From Monodelphis domestica (taxonomy: Eukaryota > Chordata > Mammalia > Didelphimorphia > Didelphidae), in assembly GCF_027887165.1 (NCBI RefSeq), contig NC_077227.1, positions 352,552,207 through 352,616,206 of the forward strand: a DNA stretch of 64,000 nucleotides, in the 5' to 3' direction. The notes under the pieces are model-generated. The model did no database searches and had not been told where the DNA came from. It saw only the letters and a program-made list of their open reading frames with translations. Each line of letters begins with the position of its first letter. Within the stretch, counting starts at the first letter, position 1. The position numbers and the translations under genes are program-made. This document shows, in pieces, positions 10,680-24,242 of this stretch.

Positions 10680-11065
10680 GCATCATGGATAAAGAGCTGG
10701 ACTTGGAGTCAGAAAGATATGACTTCATGTCCCCCTCTGATGCATAACTAGCTGTGTGACCCCAGGCAAGTCATTTAACTTCTCTGTGCTCTAGACAACT
10801 CTGTAAAACAGTTGAGTTGCAGAGAAGGTGTCAACTTGCATTGATAGAATAATTTCTTCATCTGTGAGTTCTTTGTAGAAATGAAATTATATACATAGGC
10901 CTTATTCCTTTTTCTATTCTAATATTTATCTGTGTACATATTGTTTCTCCCAATAAACTGTGTATTTCTTGAAAACAAGGACCATTTAATTTTTCTTTTC
11001 ATATACTTAGTGTCTAGCACAATATGATAGATGTTTAATTACTGCTTATTGAATCATGATTAATT
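10680..11065 (+). repeat. MIR-type SINE followed by L2-like tail
   Basis: From 10680 a MIR-like unit reads 'agagctggacttggagtcag', 'taactagctgtgtgacccca' and 'caagtcatttaacttctctg'. From about 10920 a second relic reads 'caataaactgtgtatttctt' and 'agtgtctagcacaatatgat', typical of L2/MIR tails. The boundary between the two is not clear. Confidence 0.5.
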
Positions 11066-11069
11066 ACAA

Positions 11070-11846
11070 CTTTTCAAAATAATTAAAACTATCCACATCA
11101 AAAGCATGAAATAGATAAAGAATGTCTCTATTCCTCACATTAGGTGTATCTTGTCCATGAATGTGATATGTATGTCCACATGGTTTTGTATAAATTCACC
11201 TAGCAGAGAGGCATAAATAACTATTTTTAGAAATTAATTTCCCTTCTCCAAAAGAGACTTTAATTACTGGATGAAAAGGAGCAAAAGATTGAGGTCAGTG
11301 GGCTGGCTACTTTGCTCTCTTCAGAGAGAGAGCATTGGGCTAGATTTATATCTAGCTGCCTCCCTAAATATTGTTATTATTGGGGAAACCATTTTAGGTT
11401 TAGGTTGTTTTTAAAGTCACTATTCCTCAAAGAGATAGGAGTACAGCTTATATCTGAAGGTTTAGTTCCTTCAGACCAAATGTTAGTTACACAAAAGGCC
11501 ATCACCAACAGTGAACAACAAATGAGCCCATTTTTCAGTCATTTGTATAAAGTTGTGGCCTGCAGTAGAGCATTACTCATGAAAGCCTGCCAGTTACTTC
11601 CCTATTTCTATAGAAATGTCCAACAACAGTTATTCACCATTCTCTAGTCTCTTAGGTTTGTAAACTTTGCATTGTCCTCTCCTCACTCTTCCTTACTCAA
11701 CTTATTTGTCAAATCTCACCATTTCTCTCTCCACAACTCCCATTTGATCACTTCTCTCTATTCACATAGTCACTACATTGGTTCAGTCTTTGACCACCTG
11801 CCACCTACTCAAGCCCTAAACTACTAGAGTCCATCCCACATATGGA
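11070..11846. other. No gene recognised
   Basis: An open frame of 111 codons at 11312-11647 (starting MLSSEREHWARF) has no recognisable domain. The surrounding sequence from 11640 contains pyrimidine-rich blocks ('ctctccacaactcccatttg') that resemble degraded L2. I do not call a gene. Confidence 0.4.
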
Positions 11847-13900
11847 CTATTTTCCTAATTTTCTTTTTCTTTTTTTAATTTTATTTAGTCAATTTCAAAC
11901 ATTATTCCTTGCTTACAAAAATCATATTCTATTCCAGCTTCTTCACCACCACCCCTCTCTTCCCGCAGCCGAAGTGCAATTTGACTAGGTATTACATGTG
12001 TCCTTGATCAGAACCTATTTCCATGCTGTTGATATTTGCACTAGGATGTTCATTTTGGGGCTATATCCCCAATCATATCCCCCTCAAACCATGTCATCAA
12101 GCAGTTGTTTTTCTTTGATGTTTTTACTCTCACAGTTTTTCCTCTGAATGTGGATAGTGTTCTTTCTCATAGATTCCTCCAAGTTGTTCAGAAATACTGC
12201 ATTGCCACTAATGGGGAAGTCCATTTCATTCTATTGTACCACAGTGTATCAGTCTCTGTGTACAATGTTTTCCTTGTTCTGTTCCTCTCACTCTGCATCA
12301 ATGCCTGGAGGTTGTTCCAGTCCCCATGGAATTCTTCCACTTTAGTATTCCTTTGAGCACAATAGTATTCCATCACCAACATATACCACAATTTGTTCAG
12401 CCATTCCCCAATTAAAGGGCATCCCCTCATTTTCCAATTTTTTGCCACCACAAAGGGCGCAGCTATGAATATTCTTGTGCATGTCTTTTTCCTTATTATC
12501 TCTTTCAGATACAAACCCAACATTGCTATGACTGGATCAAAAGACAAACAGTCTCTTATCGCCCTTGGGGCATAGTTCCAAATTGCCCAAGAATGGTTGG
12601 ATCAATTTACAACTCCACCAGCAATGAATTAATGTCCCAACTTTGCCACATCCCCTCCAGCATTCATTACTTTCCTTTGCTGTCATATTAGCCAATCTGC
12701 TAGGTGTGAGGTGATACCTCAGAGCTGTTTTGATTTGTATTTCTCTGATTATAAGAGATTTAGAGCACTTTTTCATGTGCTTATTAATAGTTTTGATTTC
12801 TTTAACTGAAAATTGACTATTCATGTCCCTTGCCCATTTATCAATTGGAGAATGGCTTGATTTTTTGTACAACTGTTTTAGCTCTTTATAAATTTGAGTA
12901 AGTAGACCTTTGTCAGAGGTTTTTGTAATGAAGGTTGTTTCCCAATTTCTTACTTCCCTTCTAATTTTGGATGCATTTGTTTTGTTTGAACAAAAACTTT
13001 TTAATTTTAATTTGATGTAATCAAAATTATTGGTTTTACATTTTGTGGTTTTTTCTAGCTCTTGCTTGGTTTTAAAGTCTTTTCTTTCCCAAAGATCTGA
13101 CATGTATACTATTCAGTGTTCACCTAATTTTCTTATACTTTCCTTCTTTATATTCAGGTCATTCTCCCATTCTGAGTTTATCTTGGTGTAGGGTGTGAGA
13201 TATTGATCCAAACCTAATATCTCCCATACGTTCTTCCAATTTTACCAGCAGTTTTTTATCAAAAAGTTGGTTGTATTCCCAAAAACTGGGATCTTTGGGT
13301 TTATCATAGACTGTCTTGCTGAGGTCATTTACTCCAAGTCTATTCTACTGATCCTCTTTTCTGTCGCTTAGTCAGTACCAAATTGTTTTGATAATCACTG
13401 CTTTATAGTATAGTTTAAGATCTAGGACTGCAAGTCCTCCTTCCTTTGCATTTTTTTATTCATGATTTCTCTGGATATCCTTGATTTTTTGTTCTTCCAA
13501 ATGAATTTTGTTATGTTTTTTTCTAATTCCGTAAAAAGTTTTTTGGTAGTTCAATGACTATGGCACTGAATAGGTAGATTAATTTGAGTAGGATTTTCAT
13601 TTTTATTATGTTAGCTCATTCCACCCACGAGCAATCTATGTTTTTCCAATTGTTTAGATCTAGTTTTAATTGTGTGGAGAGTATTATGTAGTTGTGTTCA
13701 TATAGTTCCTGTGTTTGTATCGGCAGATAGATTCGAACGTATTTTATTTTGTCTAGGGTGATTTTAAATGGAATTTCTCTTTCTAATTCTTGCTGCTGAA
13801 ATGGGTTAGAGATATATAGAAATGCTGATGACTTATAAGGGTTTATTTTCTATCCTGCAACTTTGCTAAAATTGTTGATTGTTTCGACTAGATTTTTGGT

Positions 13901-14756
13901 TTATTCTCTAGGATTCTTTAAGTAAAACATCATGTCATCTGCAAAGAGTGATAGCTTGGTCTCCTCATTGCCAATTCTAATACCTTCAATTTCTTTTTCT
14001 TCTCTAATTGCCACTGCTAGTGTTTCTAGTACAATGTTAAATAATAGAGGTGATAATGGGCATCCTTGTTTCACTCCTGATCTTATTGGGAAGGTTTCTA
14101 GTTTATCCTCAATGCAGAAGATGTTTGCTGATGGTTTTAGATATATACTATTTATTATTTTTAGGAAAGGCCCTTCTATTCCTATACTTTCTAGTATCTT
14201 CAATAGGAATGGGTGTTGCATTTTATCAAAGGGTTTTTCTGCACTATTGAGATAATCATGTGATTTTTGTCAGGTTGCTTGTTAATATGGTCAATTATGT
14301 GGATGGTTTTCCTAATATTGAACCATACTTACATTCCTGGTGTGAATCCTACCTGGCCATAGTAAATAACTGTCAGTGATCACTTGCTAGTCTTTTTGCT
14401 AGTATCCTATTTAAGAATTTTGCATCTATATTCATTAAGGAGATTGGTCTATAGTTTCCTTTTTCTGTTTTTAACCTGCCTGGCTTTGGGATCAGTACTA
14501 TATTTGTGTAGTAAAATGAATTTGGTAGAACTCCTTCTTTGCTTATTATGTCATAGAGTTTGTATAGTATCGGGATTAGCTTTTCTTTGAATGTTTGATA
14601 GAATTCACTTGTAAATCCATCAGGCCCTGGGAATTTTTTCTTAGGGACTTCTTTGATGGCTTGTTCAATTTCTTTTTCTGATATGGGGTTATTTAGGTAA
14701 TTTATTTCTTCTTCTGTTAATCTAGGCAATTTATATTTTTGTAAATATTCATCCAT
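13901..14756 (-). pseudogene. L1 ORF2 reverse transcriptase region, broken
   Basis: Two frame segments carry LINE-1 reverse transcriptase. One (14373-14756) begins [20 protein letters not shown] and holds [19 protein letters not shown] and [20 protein letters not shown], corresponding to the fingers of the enzyme. The other (13901-14221) holds the palm motifs [19 protein letters not shown] and FADDM. The two lie in different frames with about 150 bp between them, so one or more indels separate them. A third segment at 12537-13103 carries the C-terminal part, with WRGCGKVGTLIHCWWSCKLI, whose Cys and His residues form the conserved C-terminal cysteine-rich motif of L1 ORF2. Confidence 0.88.
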
Positions 14757-15893
14757 ATCACCTAGATGTCACATTTATAGCCATATAATTGGGCATAGCA
14801 TTTTTAATGATTGCCTTAATTTCCTCTTCATTGGAGGTGAAGTTTCCTTTTTCATCTAAGATACTGTTAATTTGGTTTTCTTCTTTCCTTTTTTATTAGA
14901 TTGACCAGTACTTTGTCTATTTTGTTTGTTTTTTCAAAATATCAGCTTCTAGTCTTATTTATTAGTTCAATAGTTCTTTCACTTTTGATTTTATTAATTT
15001 CTCCCTTAATTTTTAGAATCTCTAATTTAGTTTTCTTCTGGGAATTTTTAATTTGTTCGCTTTTGAGTTTTGGGATTTGCGTGTCCAATTCATTGACCTC
15101 TGCCTTCCCTAATTTGTTAATATATGAACTCAAGGATATAAATTTTCCCCTGAGTACTGTTTTGTCTGCATTCCATAGAGTTTGAAAGGATATCTCATCA
15201 TTGTCATTTTCTTCAATGAAATTATCAATTGTTTCTATAATTTGTTCGCTAACTAACCGATTTTAGAGAATCATATTATTTAATTTCCAATTAATTTTTC
15301 ATTTGGCTTTCCATGTACCCTTACTGATCATTATTTTTATTGCATTATGATCTGAGAAGGTTGCATTTATTATTTCTGTTTTTCTGTATTTGTTTGCTAC
15401 GTTTTTATGACCTAGTACATGGTCAATCTTTGTGAATGTACCATGTGCTGCTGAAAAGAAGGTGTATTCCTTTTTGTCCCTATCTATTTTTCAACATATA
15501 TCTATAAATGCTAATTTTTCTAAGATTTCATTCAAATCATTTACTTCTTTCTTACTTATTTTTGGTTTTATTTATCTAAATTAGATAGAGGTAGGTTCAG
15601 GTCTCCCACTAGTATAGTTTTACTATCTATTTCCTCCTTCAATTCCACTAGTTTCTCCTTTAGAAATTTGCATGCTATATCATTTGGTGCATACATGCTG
15701 ATTACTGATATTTCCTCATTGTCTATACTCCCTTTTATCAGGTTGTATTTATCTTCCCTATCCCTTTTAATCAGATCTATTTTTACTTTGGCTTTGTCAG
15801 ATAACATTATTGCAACTCCTGCCTTCTTTCTGTCAGTTGAGGCCCAATAGGTTTTGCTCCAACCTTTGATTCCAACCTTGTGAGCATCTACCC

Positions 15894-16695
15894 TGTGAAT
15901 CTCAAAAATTCTCAGACCCTACTTCATAAGATTTGGTTGAGACCATTCCCCATTTTAAACAATGAAGGGCCTTAGATCAGGAATGTGAGACCCCTACTTC
16001 ACCCCTACTTAAGCATACTTTAGGGGAAGATAAAATTGTAAACTCCTTGCTGAACAATGAAAAATACTTAACCCATACTTATAGTAAGACAAAAGTTCTT
16101 AAGCTGTGCCTATTTTTAGATCTAATAAAAAAAAAGGGTGTTAAGTACCTATAAAGGTCAGGCAACTTGTGAACTTGCAAAGGACAAAGAGGTGAGAACT
16201 TACTCAAAGGTTTTTAGTCTACTCAGATGTGAATTACTCAAAAGTTTAGTCTACTCAGGTCTGAATTAAGAATGGTGTGTCCTTTGGAAAATGTCTACTG
16301 TGACTGGTAGATGTGAGAACTTAGGGGAGGTGACATAGGAGAAAATTCTCTTTAAAAGGAGATGATAAGCTGAGAGCAAAGGACTCTCTCTCAAGAACTG
16401 TCTCAGAGAACTCTCTCTGGAGATTGAGCTGGCCAAAGCTGAACTGGTGTCTCTCTGAACATTAGAATCTTGCTTGGACAAATCTTGTGGTGCATTGATA
16501 AAAGACTGCCTGATCTCTCTCTTAGGTTTTTCAGCCTGGGTATATTTAATATTTGGGAATTTTTCCCTGGTGACCACCTTATATTTGATTTAAAAAAAGA
16601 CACTGTCTTGAAACCATATTTTCTGTGGTCACAATTTAAGCCAACCACTCTTTTATCTGCCACAGTTTATGGCTTCCACTATTTTAATTATTACA
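15894..16695 (+). mobile_element. Solo LTR-like element, class I retrovirus type, fossil
   Basis: This stretch interrupts the endonuclease region of the surrounding L1, which resumes on both sides. It starts TGTGAATC and ends ATTACA, the TG...CA pattern of an LTR. Parts match the 3' LTR of the retrovirus at 24.25-25.27 kb, for example gattggtagatgtgagaa-like sequence near 16300 and the pyrimidine-rich 'ctactcagg' repeats near 16220 and 16255. It also carries the ctggtgacc motif seen near the ends of other LTRs in this window. No open frame. No clean target-site duplication was found, so exact ends are uncertain by a few bases. It is younger than the L1 that holds it. Confidence 0.7.
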
Positions 16696-17697
16696 AACTC
16701 ACTCAGGTGTGTTTCTTGTAGACAACATATGGTAGGATTTTGGTTTCTAATCACCTCTTATATTTGTTTTCTTTTTATGGGTGAGTTCATCCCATTCACA
16801 TTCAAAGTTATGATTGTCACTTGTGTATTCCCCTCCATTTCGATATCTTCTCCTAGCTCTGTCCTTTCTTCTTTTGCTATATCATTTTAAACCAGTGGTT
16901 TACTTCTAATCAATCCCCCTAATCCCCTCCCTTGATATGCTTCACTTTCTGGCACCTCCCTTTTTGTCCCCTTCTTGTTTTTTTAGGGTCTGTTAAGTTC
17001 CCACCACCCTCTCTTTTCATCCCTTTTTGTATTCCCTTCCCCTTACCCCCCCTTAGTTTTTCCTTCTCACTTTCTCTGTAGGATAAGATAGAATTCAAGA
17101 CCTCAAGGGATCTAGATGCTCTTCCCTCTCAGAATTGATTTCACTGAGAGTAAGGTTTTAGTATTACTTATTAGCACTCTCTTCTTCTCATTCTTATAAG
17201 AGTATTCTTCCCCTCCCCTTCATATGTGTATCTTTGTGTGATAAAGATTATCCTATTTATTTTATTTCTTCAAGTATCTCTTGGTGTCATCTTCAATTCC
17301 CCTGCCCTTTTTGTTTTTTTTGTATATAATCTTATAGCACTTATTATCCCAATCTCTTCCTGTGAATAATTCTTCTAATTACTGTAATAGTGAATATAAT
17401 TTTTGAGAATTACAAATAACATTTTCCCATATATTTATATAATTTGATCTAATTGTAGCCCTTAAAGAAGAAAGTTTGAATAAAAAAAAATTTTCCAATT
17501 TCTCCTCTCTTTTTTATTTACCTTTTCATGTTTCTCTTGATCTTTGTGTTTGGATATCAAACTTTCCACATAGTTTTGGTTTTTTCTTTACAAATACTTG
17601 GAAATCTTCTATTTTGTTGAATGCCCATACTTTTCCCTGGAAGTATATAATCAGTTTTGATGGATAGGTTATCCTTGGTTGAAGACCTAATTCTCTT

Positions 17698-18379
17698 TTT
17701 TTCCCCATTTGAATTCATTTATTTAGCCAATTTAGAACTTTGTTCCTTGGTTATAATAATCAAATTGTTTCCCTCCCTCCCCTCCATCCACCCTTCCCAC
17801 AACCACTTGCAATTTCATTGGGTATTACATGTGTCCTTGATCAGAACCTATTTCCATGTTGTTGTTTGAACTAGGATGTTCATTTAGACTCTACATCCCC
17901 AACCACATCCCTTCAACCCATGAATTCAAGCAGTTGTTTTTCTTTGGTGTTTTTACTCCCACAGTGTTTCCTCTGGATGTGAATAGTAGTTTTTTTCATA
18001 TTTCCTCCAGGTTGTTCAGGATCACTGCATTTCCACTAATGGAGAAGTCCATTACATTTGACTGTACCACAGTGTATGAGTCTCTGTGTACAATGTTTTC
18101 CTGGTTCTGTTCCTCTCACTCTGCATCACTTCCTGGAGGTTGTTCCAGTCTCCATGAAATTCCTCCAGTTTATTATTCCTTTGAGCACAATAGTATTCCA
18201 TCACCAACATATACCACAATTTATTCAGCCATTCCCCAATTAAAGGGCATCCCCGCATTTTCCAATTTCTTGCCACCACAAAGAGTGCAAGTATAAATAT
18301 TTTTGTACATGTCTTTATCTTTATTATCTCTTTGGGGTACAAACCCAGCAGTGCTATGGCTGGATCAAAGGATAGATGG
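17698..18379 (-). mobile_element. 5'-truncated L1 nested in L1
   Basis: A second L1 copy is inserted in the larger one. It holds only the last part of ORF2 and the 3' untranslated region, and is bounded by a 17 bp target-site duplication with one mismatch, gaagacctaattctctt at 17681-17697 and gaagacccaattctctt at 18380-18396. Its ORF2 tail reads CTKIFILALFVVARNWKMRG, the usual L1 C-terminal block. It must be younger than the host L1. Confidence 0.9.
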
Positions 18380-18612
18380 GAAGACCCAATTCTCTTGCCT
18401 TTCTGAATATCATGTTCCAGGCCATTTGGTCCTTTACTGTGGAAGCTGCCAGGTCCTGTGTGATCCTGATTGGTGCTCCTTGGTATCTGAATTGTCTCTT
18501 TTTGGCTTCTTGTATAATTTTCTCCTTAGCTTGAAAGCTATTGAATTTGGCAATTATATTCCTGGGAATTGTCTTTTGAGGATTTAGTTTAGAGGATGTT
18601 CTATGAAATCTT

Positions 18613-18867
18613 TCAATATCTATTTTGTATGATTTTTTGTAGTATGATGTCGAGATATCTGTTTATTTCTGGCTTTTCAGGTAGACTAATGATTCTCAGA
18701 TTATCTCGCCACGATCTGATTTCCTGATATGTCATTTTGTGAATGAGGTATTTTATATTTTCTTCTATTTTGTCAATCTTTTGACTTTGCTTTATTAATT
18801 CTTGCTCTTTTGCAAGATCATTGTCTTCCAGTTGCCTAATTCTGGTCTTTAACGACTGATTTTCCAC
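18613..18867 (-). pseudogene. L1 ORF1 fragment
   Basis: The peptide of 84 residues begins MENQSLKTRIRQLEDNDLAK and shows a heptad-like distribution of Leu and Ile over its first 45 residues, followed by EIRSWRDNLRIISLPEKPE. In L1 ORF1p a coiled coil is followed by an RNA-recognition-motif domain that starts with this kind of block. The rest of ORF1 lies further left and is disrupted, partly by the nested L1. Confidence 0.8.
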
Positions 18868-18949
18868 TATAATCTTTTGATTTTCCTTTTTGGTTTAGTC
18901 TCTCCTGTTTTTCATGGTTTCCAGCTATTGTTGCTCCTGGGCAAAATTT

Positions 18950-19519
18950 GCCATAGCTGTGGAGGTTTTTCGTTCTCTTTTTAGTAAGAAATATGAGTGA
19001 GATGGGGAGGCTCTCTGTGTATGGAGCTAAGGAGCAAGGATTTTGCCTTTGGCAAGCTCTAGAATCTCCTCAGCTTCTGCTGTTTGCTGCCCTTCTCTGT
19101 GCTATTTTCCCCCGAGCACACACAGTCTGCGCTTTTCAGCCTGCTGGAGTTTCAGGTGTAGCTGTTCTCAAGGATAGGTCTTTGGTGGTCTTAGTCAGCT
19201 CCCAAGGACCTAGGGGTGCCCCTTACACACTCTGGAGATGCCCCTTGCTCACTGATTCTGGTGCACGCTGGCTCTGTTTCTGGCTCTGTAGGTGGGGTGG
19301 GGAAGGATAGCTCAGTTTGAGGTTTTAGTTGGAAAATTTCCACCCCCTTATAGTGTGGAAATGCCAAAATCCCACATACCTTCAATGCTGCACCCTAATG
19401 TAGAGTCCCTTCATTCTTATGAATTAGGTTTTTTTGATCTTTTGAGGTAGTCTATATCAGTGGGTGCTGAGGAGAGGATGAGTCTTGCATGTAGACTGCT
19501 GCCACACTTACCCAGAAGT
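18950..19519 (-). promoter_or_regulatory. L1 5' untranslated region
   Basis: This stretch lies upstream of ORF1 on the minus strand and extends to the 5' target-site duplication. It is richer in G and C than the rest of the element, which fits the internal promoter that L1 elements carry in their 5' untranslated region. The short plus-strand frame at 18993-19310 is a chance frame. Confidence 0.55.
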
Positions 19520-19554
19520 CTATTTTCCTAATTTTCTTAAGTAATTTCCCTAAA

Positions 19555-19742
19555 GCATGGCTCAGTAGATGGGGAACCAGGCATAAAGACAAGAGGTCCT
19601 GGGTTTGAATCTGGCCTCAGATACTTCCTAGCTATGTGAACCTGGGCAAGTCACTTAACCACCATTGCCTAGCCCTTACCTCTCTTCTGCCTTGGAATCA
19701 ATACACAGTATTAATTCCAAGATGGAAGGTAAGAGTTTTTTA
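19555..19742 (+). repeat. Marsupial tRNA-derived SINE
   Basis: It has 'atggctcagtagatggggaa', the box-B-like 'ggtcctgggtttgaatctgg', 'tgaacctgggcaagtcactt' and 'cttctgccttggaatcaata', ending with 'gatggaaggtaagagttttt'. It sits between the L1 and the retroviral relic that starts about 10 bp later. Confidence 0.85.
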
Positions 19743-22700
19743 ATGTAAATATATACCCCTCTTCTCACTTTTGAAATACCTAAAGATATACCTGAGTCTC
19801 TTTGGGCCACATCTTCTTCTGATGTAGGCTTACTTAAATCTGCTGTTCCTGTACAGATAAAAACTAAATCTAGCCCACCTCCTTCTATCCCTCAGTATCC
19901 CCTCTCGAAGGAAGCAATTGAGGGAATTACACCAGTTATTAACTCATTAAGAGAACAGGGAATAATAATCCCTTGCAAATCTGAATACAACACGCCCATC
20001 CTGCCAATTAAAAAACCAAAAAAAGGGCCCGATGGCAAACACATCTATAGATTCGTACAGGATCTAAGGGCAGTGAATAATCACGTTATAAAGAGACACT
20101 CCGTAGTTTCTAACATACATTCTATTATTTCATCTATTCCTAGCACAGCTACATACTTTACAGTAGTAGACTTGTGTTCAGCTTTCTTTTCCATACCAAT
20201 ACATGAGAACTCCAGGCATATTTTTGCTTTTACCTGGAAGGGCTCACAATATACCTGGTGTCGGCTGCCACAGGGTTATGTCGAAAGTCCGAGCTTATTT
20301 GAGCAAATTTTGAGCCAAGACACAGACAATATAACATTTAAAAATAGCAAATTAATCAAATATGTAGATGATCTACTCTTGGCTTCAACAGATGCAAAAA
20401 CATGTCAAGAAGATAGCAAACACCTTCTTTTGGAATTACACAAAAGAGGACATAAAATCTCTAAGGATAAAGTTCAATGGTGTCTCCAAAAAGTAGAATA
20501 TTTGGGATACATTTTGACTGCGGGTACTCATTATATTTCTCCAAAATGAATTGAGAACATTCAAAAATTGAGTGCTCCTACCACTAAGAAACAGCTGAGA
20601 GCAATTTTAGGAGCAACAGGGTTTTGTAGACAATGGATTCCTTGCTATGGGGAAATCACTAAACCCCTTATAGCATTAACAAAGGATTTGGTTCCTGAAC
20701 CCCTCAAATTAGAGCCTGAACACTTGTCAGCTCTATCAGATCTAAAAAAGGCTATCATGTCTGCCCCTGCTCTAGGCATTCCAGATTACAACAAGCCATT
20801 TACTTTATATGTGCATGAGTGAAGAGGAGTAGCCTCTGGTGTGTTAACTCAGACTTTGGGACCTTCTCAGCGCCCAATTGCTTATTATTCTGCCCAACTA
20901 GACCCAGTAGCAGCAGGAGCACCACCATGCCTTAGAGGAGTAGCTGCTACAGCCTTACTAGTAACAAAAACCGTTGATTTAGTATTGGGATGTCCATTAA
21001 CAATAATGTGCCCACATGAGATAGAAGCATTATTGATAAAACATAGAACACAGGCATTCTTGGATCAGAGAATTACAAGGTATGAAATAACCTTATTAAA
21101 TAGTGAAAATATTACCTTTAAACGCTGTTCAACTCTTAACCCTGCCACCTTGCTTCCAGATTTACCTACTTCAGGAGAACCACTACATAACTGTGAAACA
21201 TTACTGTTCATGGCAGAAAAGTCTCGAGATAATCTCTTGGACACTCCCTTAGACAATGCAGATCTGATTTTATTTACCGATGGTTCCTCTTTTATGAGGG
21301 ACGGCATACGTTACACTGGAGCTGCGGTAGTCTCAGAATTTGCCAGTGAATGGTCAGCTTCACTACCTTCTAACATTAGCGCTCAAGGAGCAGAACTCAT
21401 AGCTCTAAAACAAGCTTGTATAATTGCCAAGGATAGAAAGGCAACAATTTATACGGATTCTACATATGCTTTTGGCATTTGTCACTCAGTCGGGATGCTA
21501 TGCCTCCAGAGAGGATTTTTAACCTCAGCTGGAAAATCCATAGCTAATGCAGAAATTATTAACGAAGTTCTTTCTGCTCTCAAACTGCCTAAAGCCCTAG
21601 CTGTAGTTCATTGCTCTGCCCATACAGGTGGCTCTGACCCTGTCTCTAGAGGAAATGACCGAGCAGATGCAGCTGCAAAACTAGCAGCCATAGAAGGACC
21701 TGGATTAATTTTAACATTAACAACCACTGATAATTTAAATTTATCACTTTCCTATAATGAAAAGGAAGTGGAAAAATGGAAACAAAAATTTAAAGCAAAA
21801 CAGATTAATGGAGTATGGGTGTCATCTGAAGGAAAACCCCTGCTCCCTAGAAGTTTCTATAACCAAATTTGCCAATCTATTCATAAAAATGGTCATTTTG
21901 GCACCCAGGGCATCGTGGACTCTGTCAAGAGAGTATGGATAGCCCCTGGTATAACTACTATACCCTCTAAAGTATGTTCAGCCTGCCCTATCTGCCAGGC
22001 ATATAACCAACATGCATATCGTGGAAAAGCCTTTGGGGGACGTCCTCTGGCTTACACACCTTTTGAACATCTACAGATAGATTTCATAACGATGCCAAAG
22101 GCTGGACATTATAAATTTTGTCTAGTAATTGTAGATCAACTAACCAGATGGCCAGAAGCATTTCCTACGACCCGAGCCACAGCAGACTTTGTTGCAAAGA
22201 TACTTTTAAAAGAAATTATTCCTCGTTTTGGCCTGCCAGCACGTACTGGCTCCGATAGAGGGAGTCATTTTACCGATTCTGTCTTAAACCAAATATATTC
22301 TTGCTTGGGGATAACTCCAAAATTCCATGTTCCATATCACCCCCAGAGCTCAGGCCAAGTGGAGAGGATGAATAAAGAACTTAAGACTATGATTGGCAAA
22401 TTATGCACTGAGACCCATTAAAAATGGCCTGAAATTCTCCCTCTGGCCCTATTTTATCTTAGAAGCAGGCCTAGAGGAGACTTACATATTTCACCATTTG
22501 AGATGCTTTTTGGACATCCGCCTATACAGGCTAAGCCTTTCTCCCCGGCTTATACATCGCTATTAGGGGGAGATATTACTATTGCTTCCTATATACAGGA
22601 GTTACAGCACAAACTACGTGAACTTCATGAATCTGGAGCTGCAGTACAAGCCGGACCATTAGACTTTTCTCTGCATGACCTGAACCCAGGAGATAAAGTT

Positions 22701-22869
22701 TATATCAAGAATTTCAAGCAAACTGGAGCAACTGAACCTTCATGGGAAGGACCATTCCAAATATTATTAACTACTCCAACATCTATAAAGATTGGAGAAA
22801 GAGACTCTTGGATTCACTGCTCACATGTGAAGAAAGCATCTTCTGCTGAGACTGATTGACTCTATCCTA

Positions 22870-24240
22870 TCATATGAATTGTGACTCTATCTTATCATAT
22901 GAATTGGAGATAATAATCCATAGACAAATGGATGCTGTTTTTTCAAGAATATGTTGAATTACTGATTTTTTTTCTTATTTTTCTTATTTCTTTTCTTTTC
23001 TTTTTTGATCAGAATATTTGATTTTTTTCTCCTTTTTTGTACTGAAGGTACACATAATTAATATTAATATTATTTTTCCCTGCAGTAATACAAGTTAATA
23101 TATATACTCTTGCTATAATATCAATATATGCCTAAAAGCTTTAAACTATGGGAACCTGCCATTTATTGATAAAATATTATAGGACTGTGATTAATGTTTG
23201 TGTCTGATTCCAGGAAAAGGGATAAAAACAAGGAGCACAGACTAAACCTGAATAGTGCCAATAGAGCACACAAGAAATATTAAAGTGAGACTCGAGGTTG
23301 CGACGCTTAACTTATGTTTAAGTCGTAGGACTTCCTTGTATCTACACTGTTTTCGAAGTACTCAAACAAGTACAAAGCTTGACTATCATGCTGGCTCCCT
23401 ATATCCCTAAGGAAAAAAAAAATCAGACAAGGGAATGACATTTCCCCATCAAAATAGAATTCTAATTCTTTTCTTCTTATATTATGGCAACTTCCTGTAG
23501 TCTTGGCTACAAATGGCTAAGTGAAATATTACTGCATTCTGTCCTACATACTTGTGGGATTGAAATTACTTTAAACTGGACCTATACAAGGCCTATTTTG
23601 AATTTTTCTTATGTTTTTGATTATTTTTCTATTCTTTTGATAATTGACACATACACCCCCATAACTGAACATTGCATTCTGAGCTAAACTTGATACTTTT
23701 TTAAATACTTACTTCAGGGGGGATTGTATTTTAATTTAAAATCTAAGAATTTTTTTTTTGAATTTTTTTGTTTGTTTGAGATTGTATTTTTATAAAAACC
23801 CAAGAATTTTGAATTTTGTTTAAGATTTTACTGTTATAAAAATCAAAGATTTTGATTCTGTTCGAGAAAAGATCTTCAAGAAAAAAGCTTGAAATGTTTA
23901 TATCCAGAGAATGAACTGTTGCAGAAAGATGCCGAAAATCTACACTTCATCAAGAATATCAAGAATGAACTTTGGATGTGATTGATTGGACTGAACTTTT
24001 GATTGAACATTTATTGTAACTGTACACATTTATGCCAAAAGGGACTGCCCCTAATTTTGCTTTTTGTCAATGCGCCTAGCAAAACATTGGTTTTGCTTTC
24101 TTTTCTTTTCTATTTCCTCTCTCACTATTCTAATTTCTCTTAGAAAATTGAATATTGTGTATATCTTTAGTTAGAAGTGAATTTAGAACTACAAAATGAT
24201 TATGTTAAATGATCAATGGGGAGACTAGTCTCCCAATGAT
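22870..24240 (+). other. Retroviral region between integrase and LTR, no env recognised
   Basis: The stretch is AT-rich and has no frame that resembles an envelope protein. It holds an imperfect AT-rich tandem repeat at about 23725-23865 (units containing ataaaaacccaagaatttt and ataaaaatcaaagattttg). It also holds a first copy of a polypurine-type tract at 23714-23728 that matches the tract before the LTR. A homologous minus-strand stretch at 28.34-28.60 kb shows that the 3' part is shared between retroviral copies. Confidence 0.55.
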
Positions 24241-24242
24241 CA

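Larger units (their letters stand above)
11866..19519 (-). mobile_element. L1 LINE, nearly full length, split by later insertions
   Basis: The element is flanked by an exact 19 bp target-site duplication, ctattttcctaattttctt, at 11847-11865 and 19520-19538. The poly-A end is on the left, so it lies on the minus strand. Reverse transcriptase is at about 13900-14756, with the block [15 protein letters not shown] and the catalytic FADDM. The endonuclease is split by an LTR (15568-15807 and 16669-16890). ORF1 is represented at 18613-18867 by coiled-coil-like sequence followed by SWRDNLRIISLPEK, which matches the RNA-binding part of ORF1p. ORF2 is interrupted by frame changes and stops, so the copy is dead. 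Two later insertions sit inside it: an LTR (15894-16695) and a 5'-truncated L1 (17698-18379). Without these it would be about 6.2 kb. Confidence 0.9.
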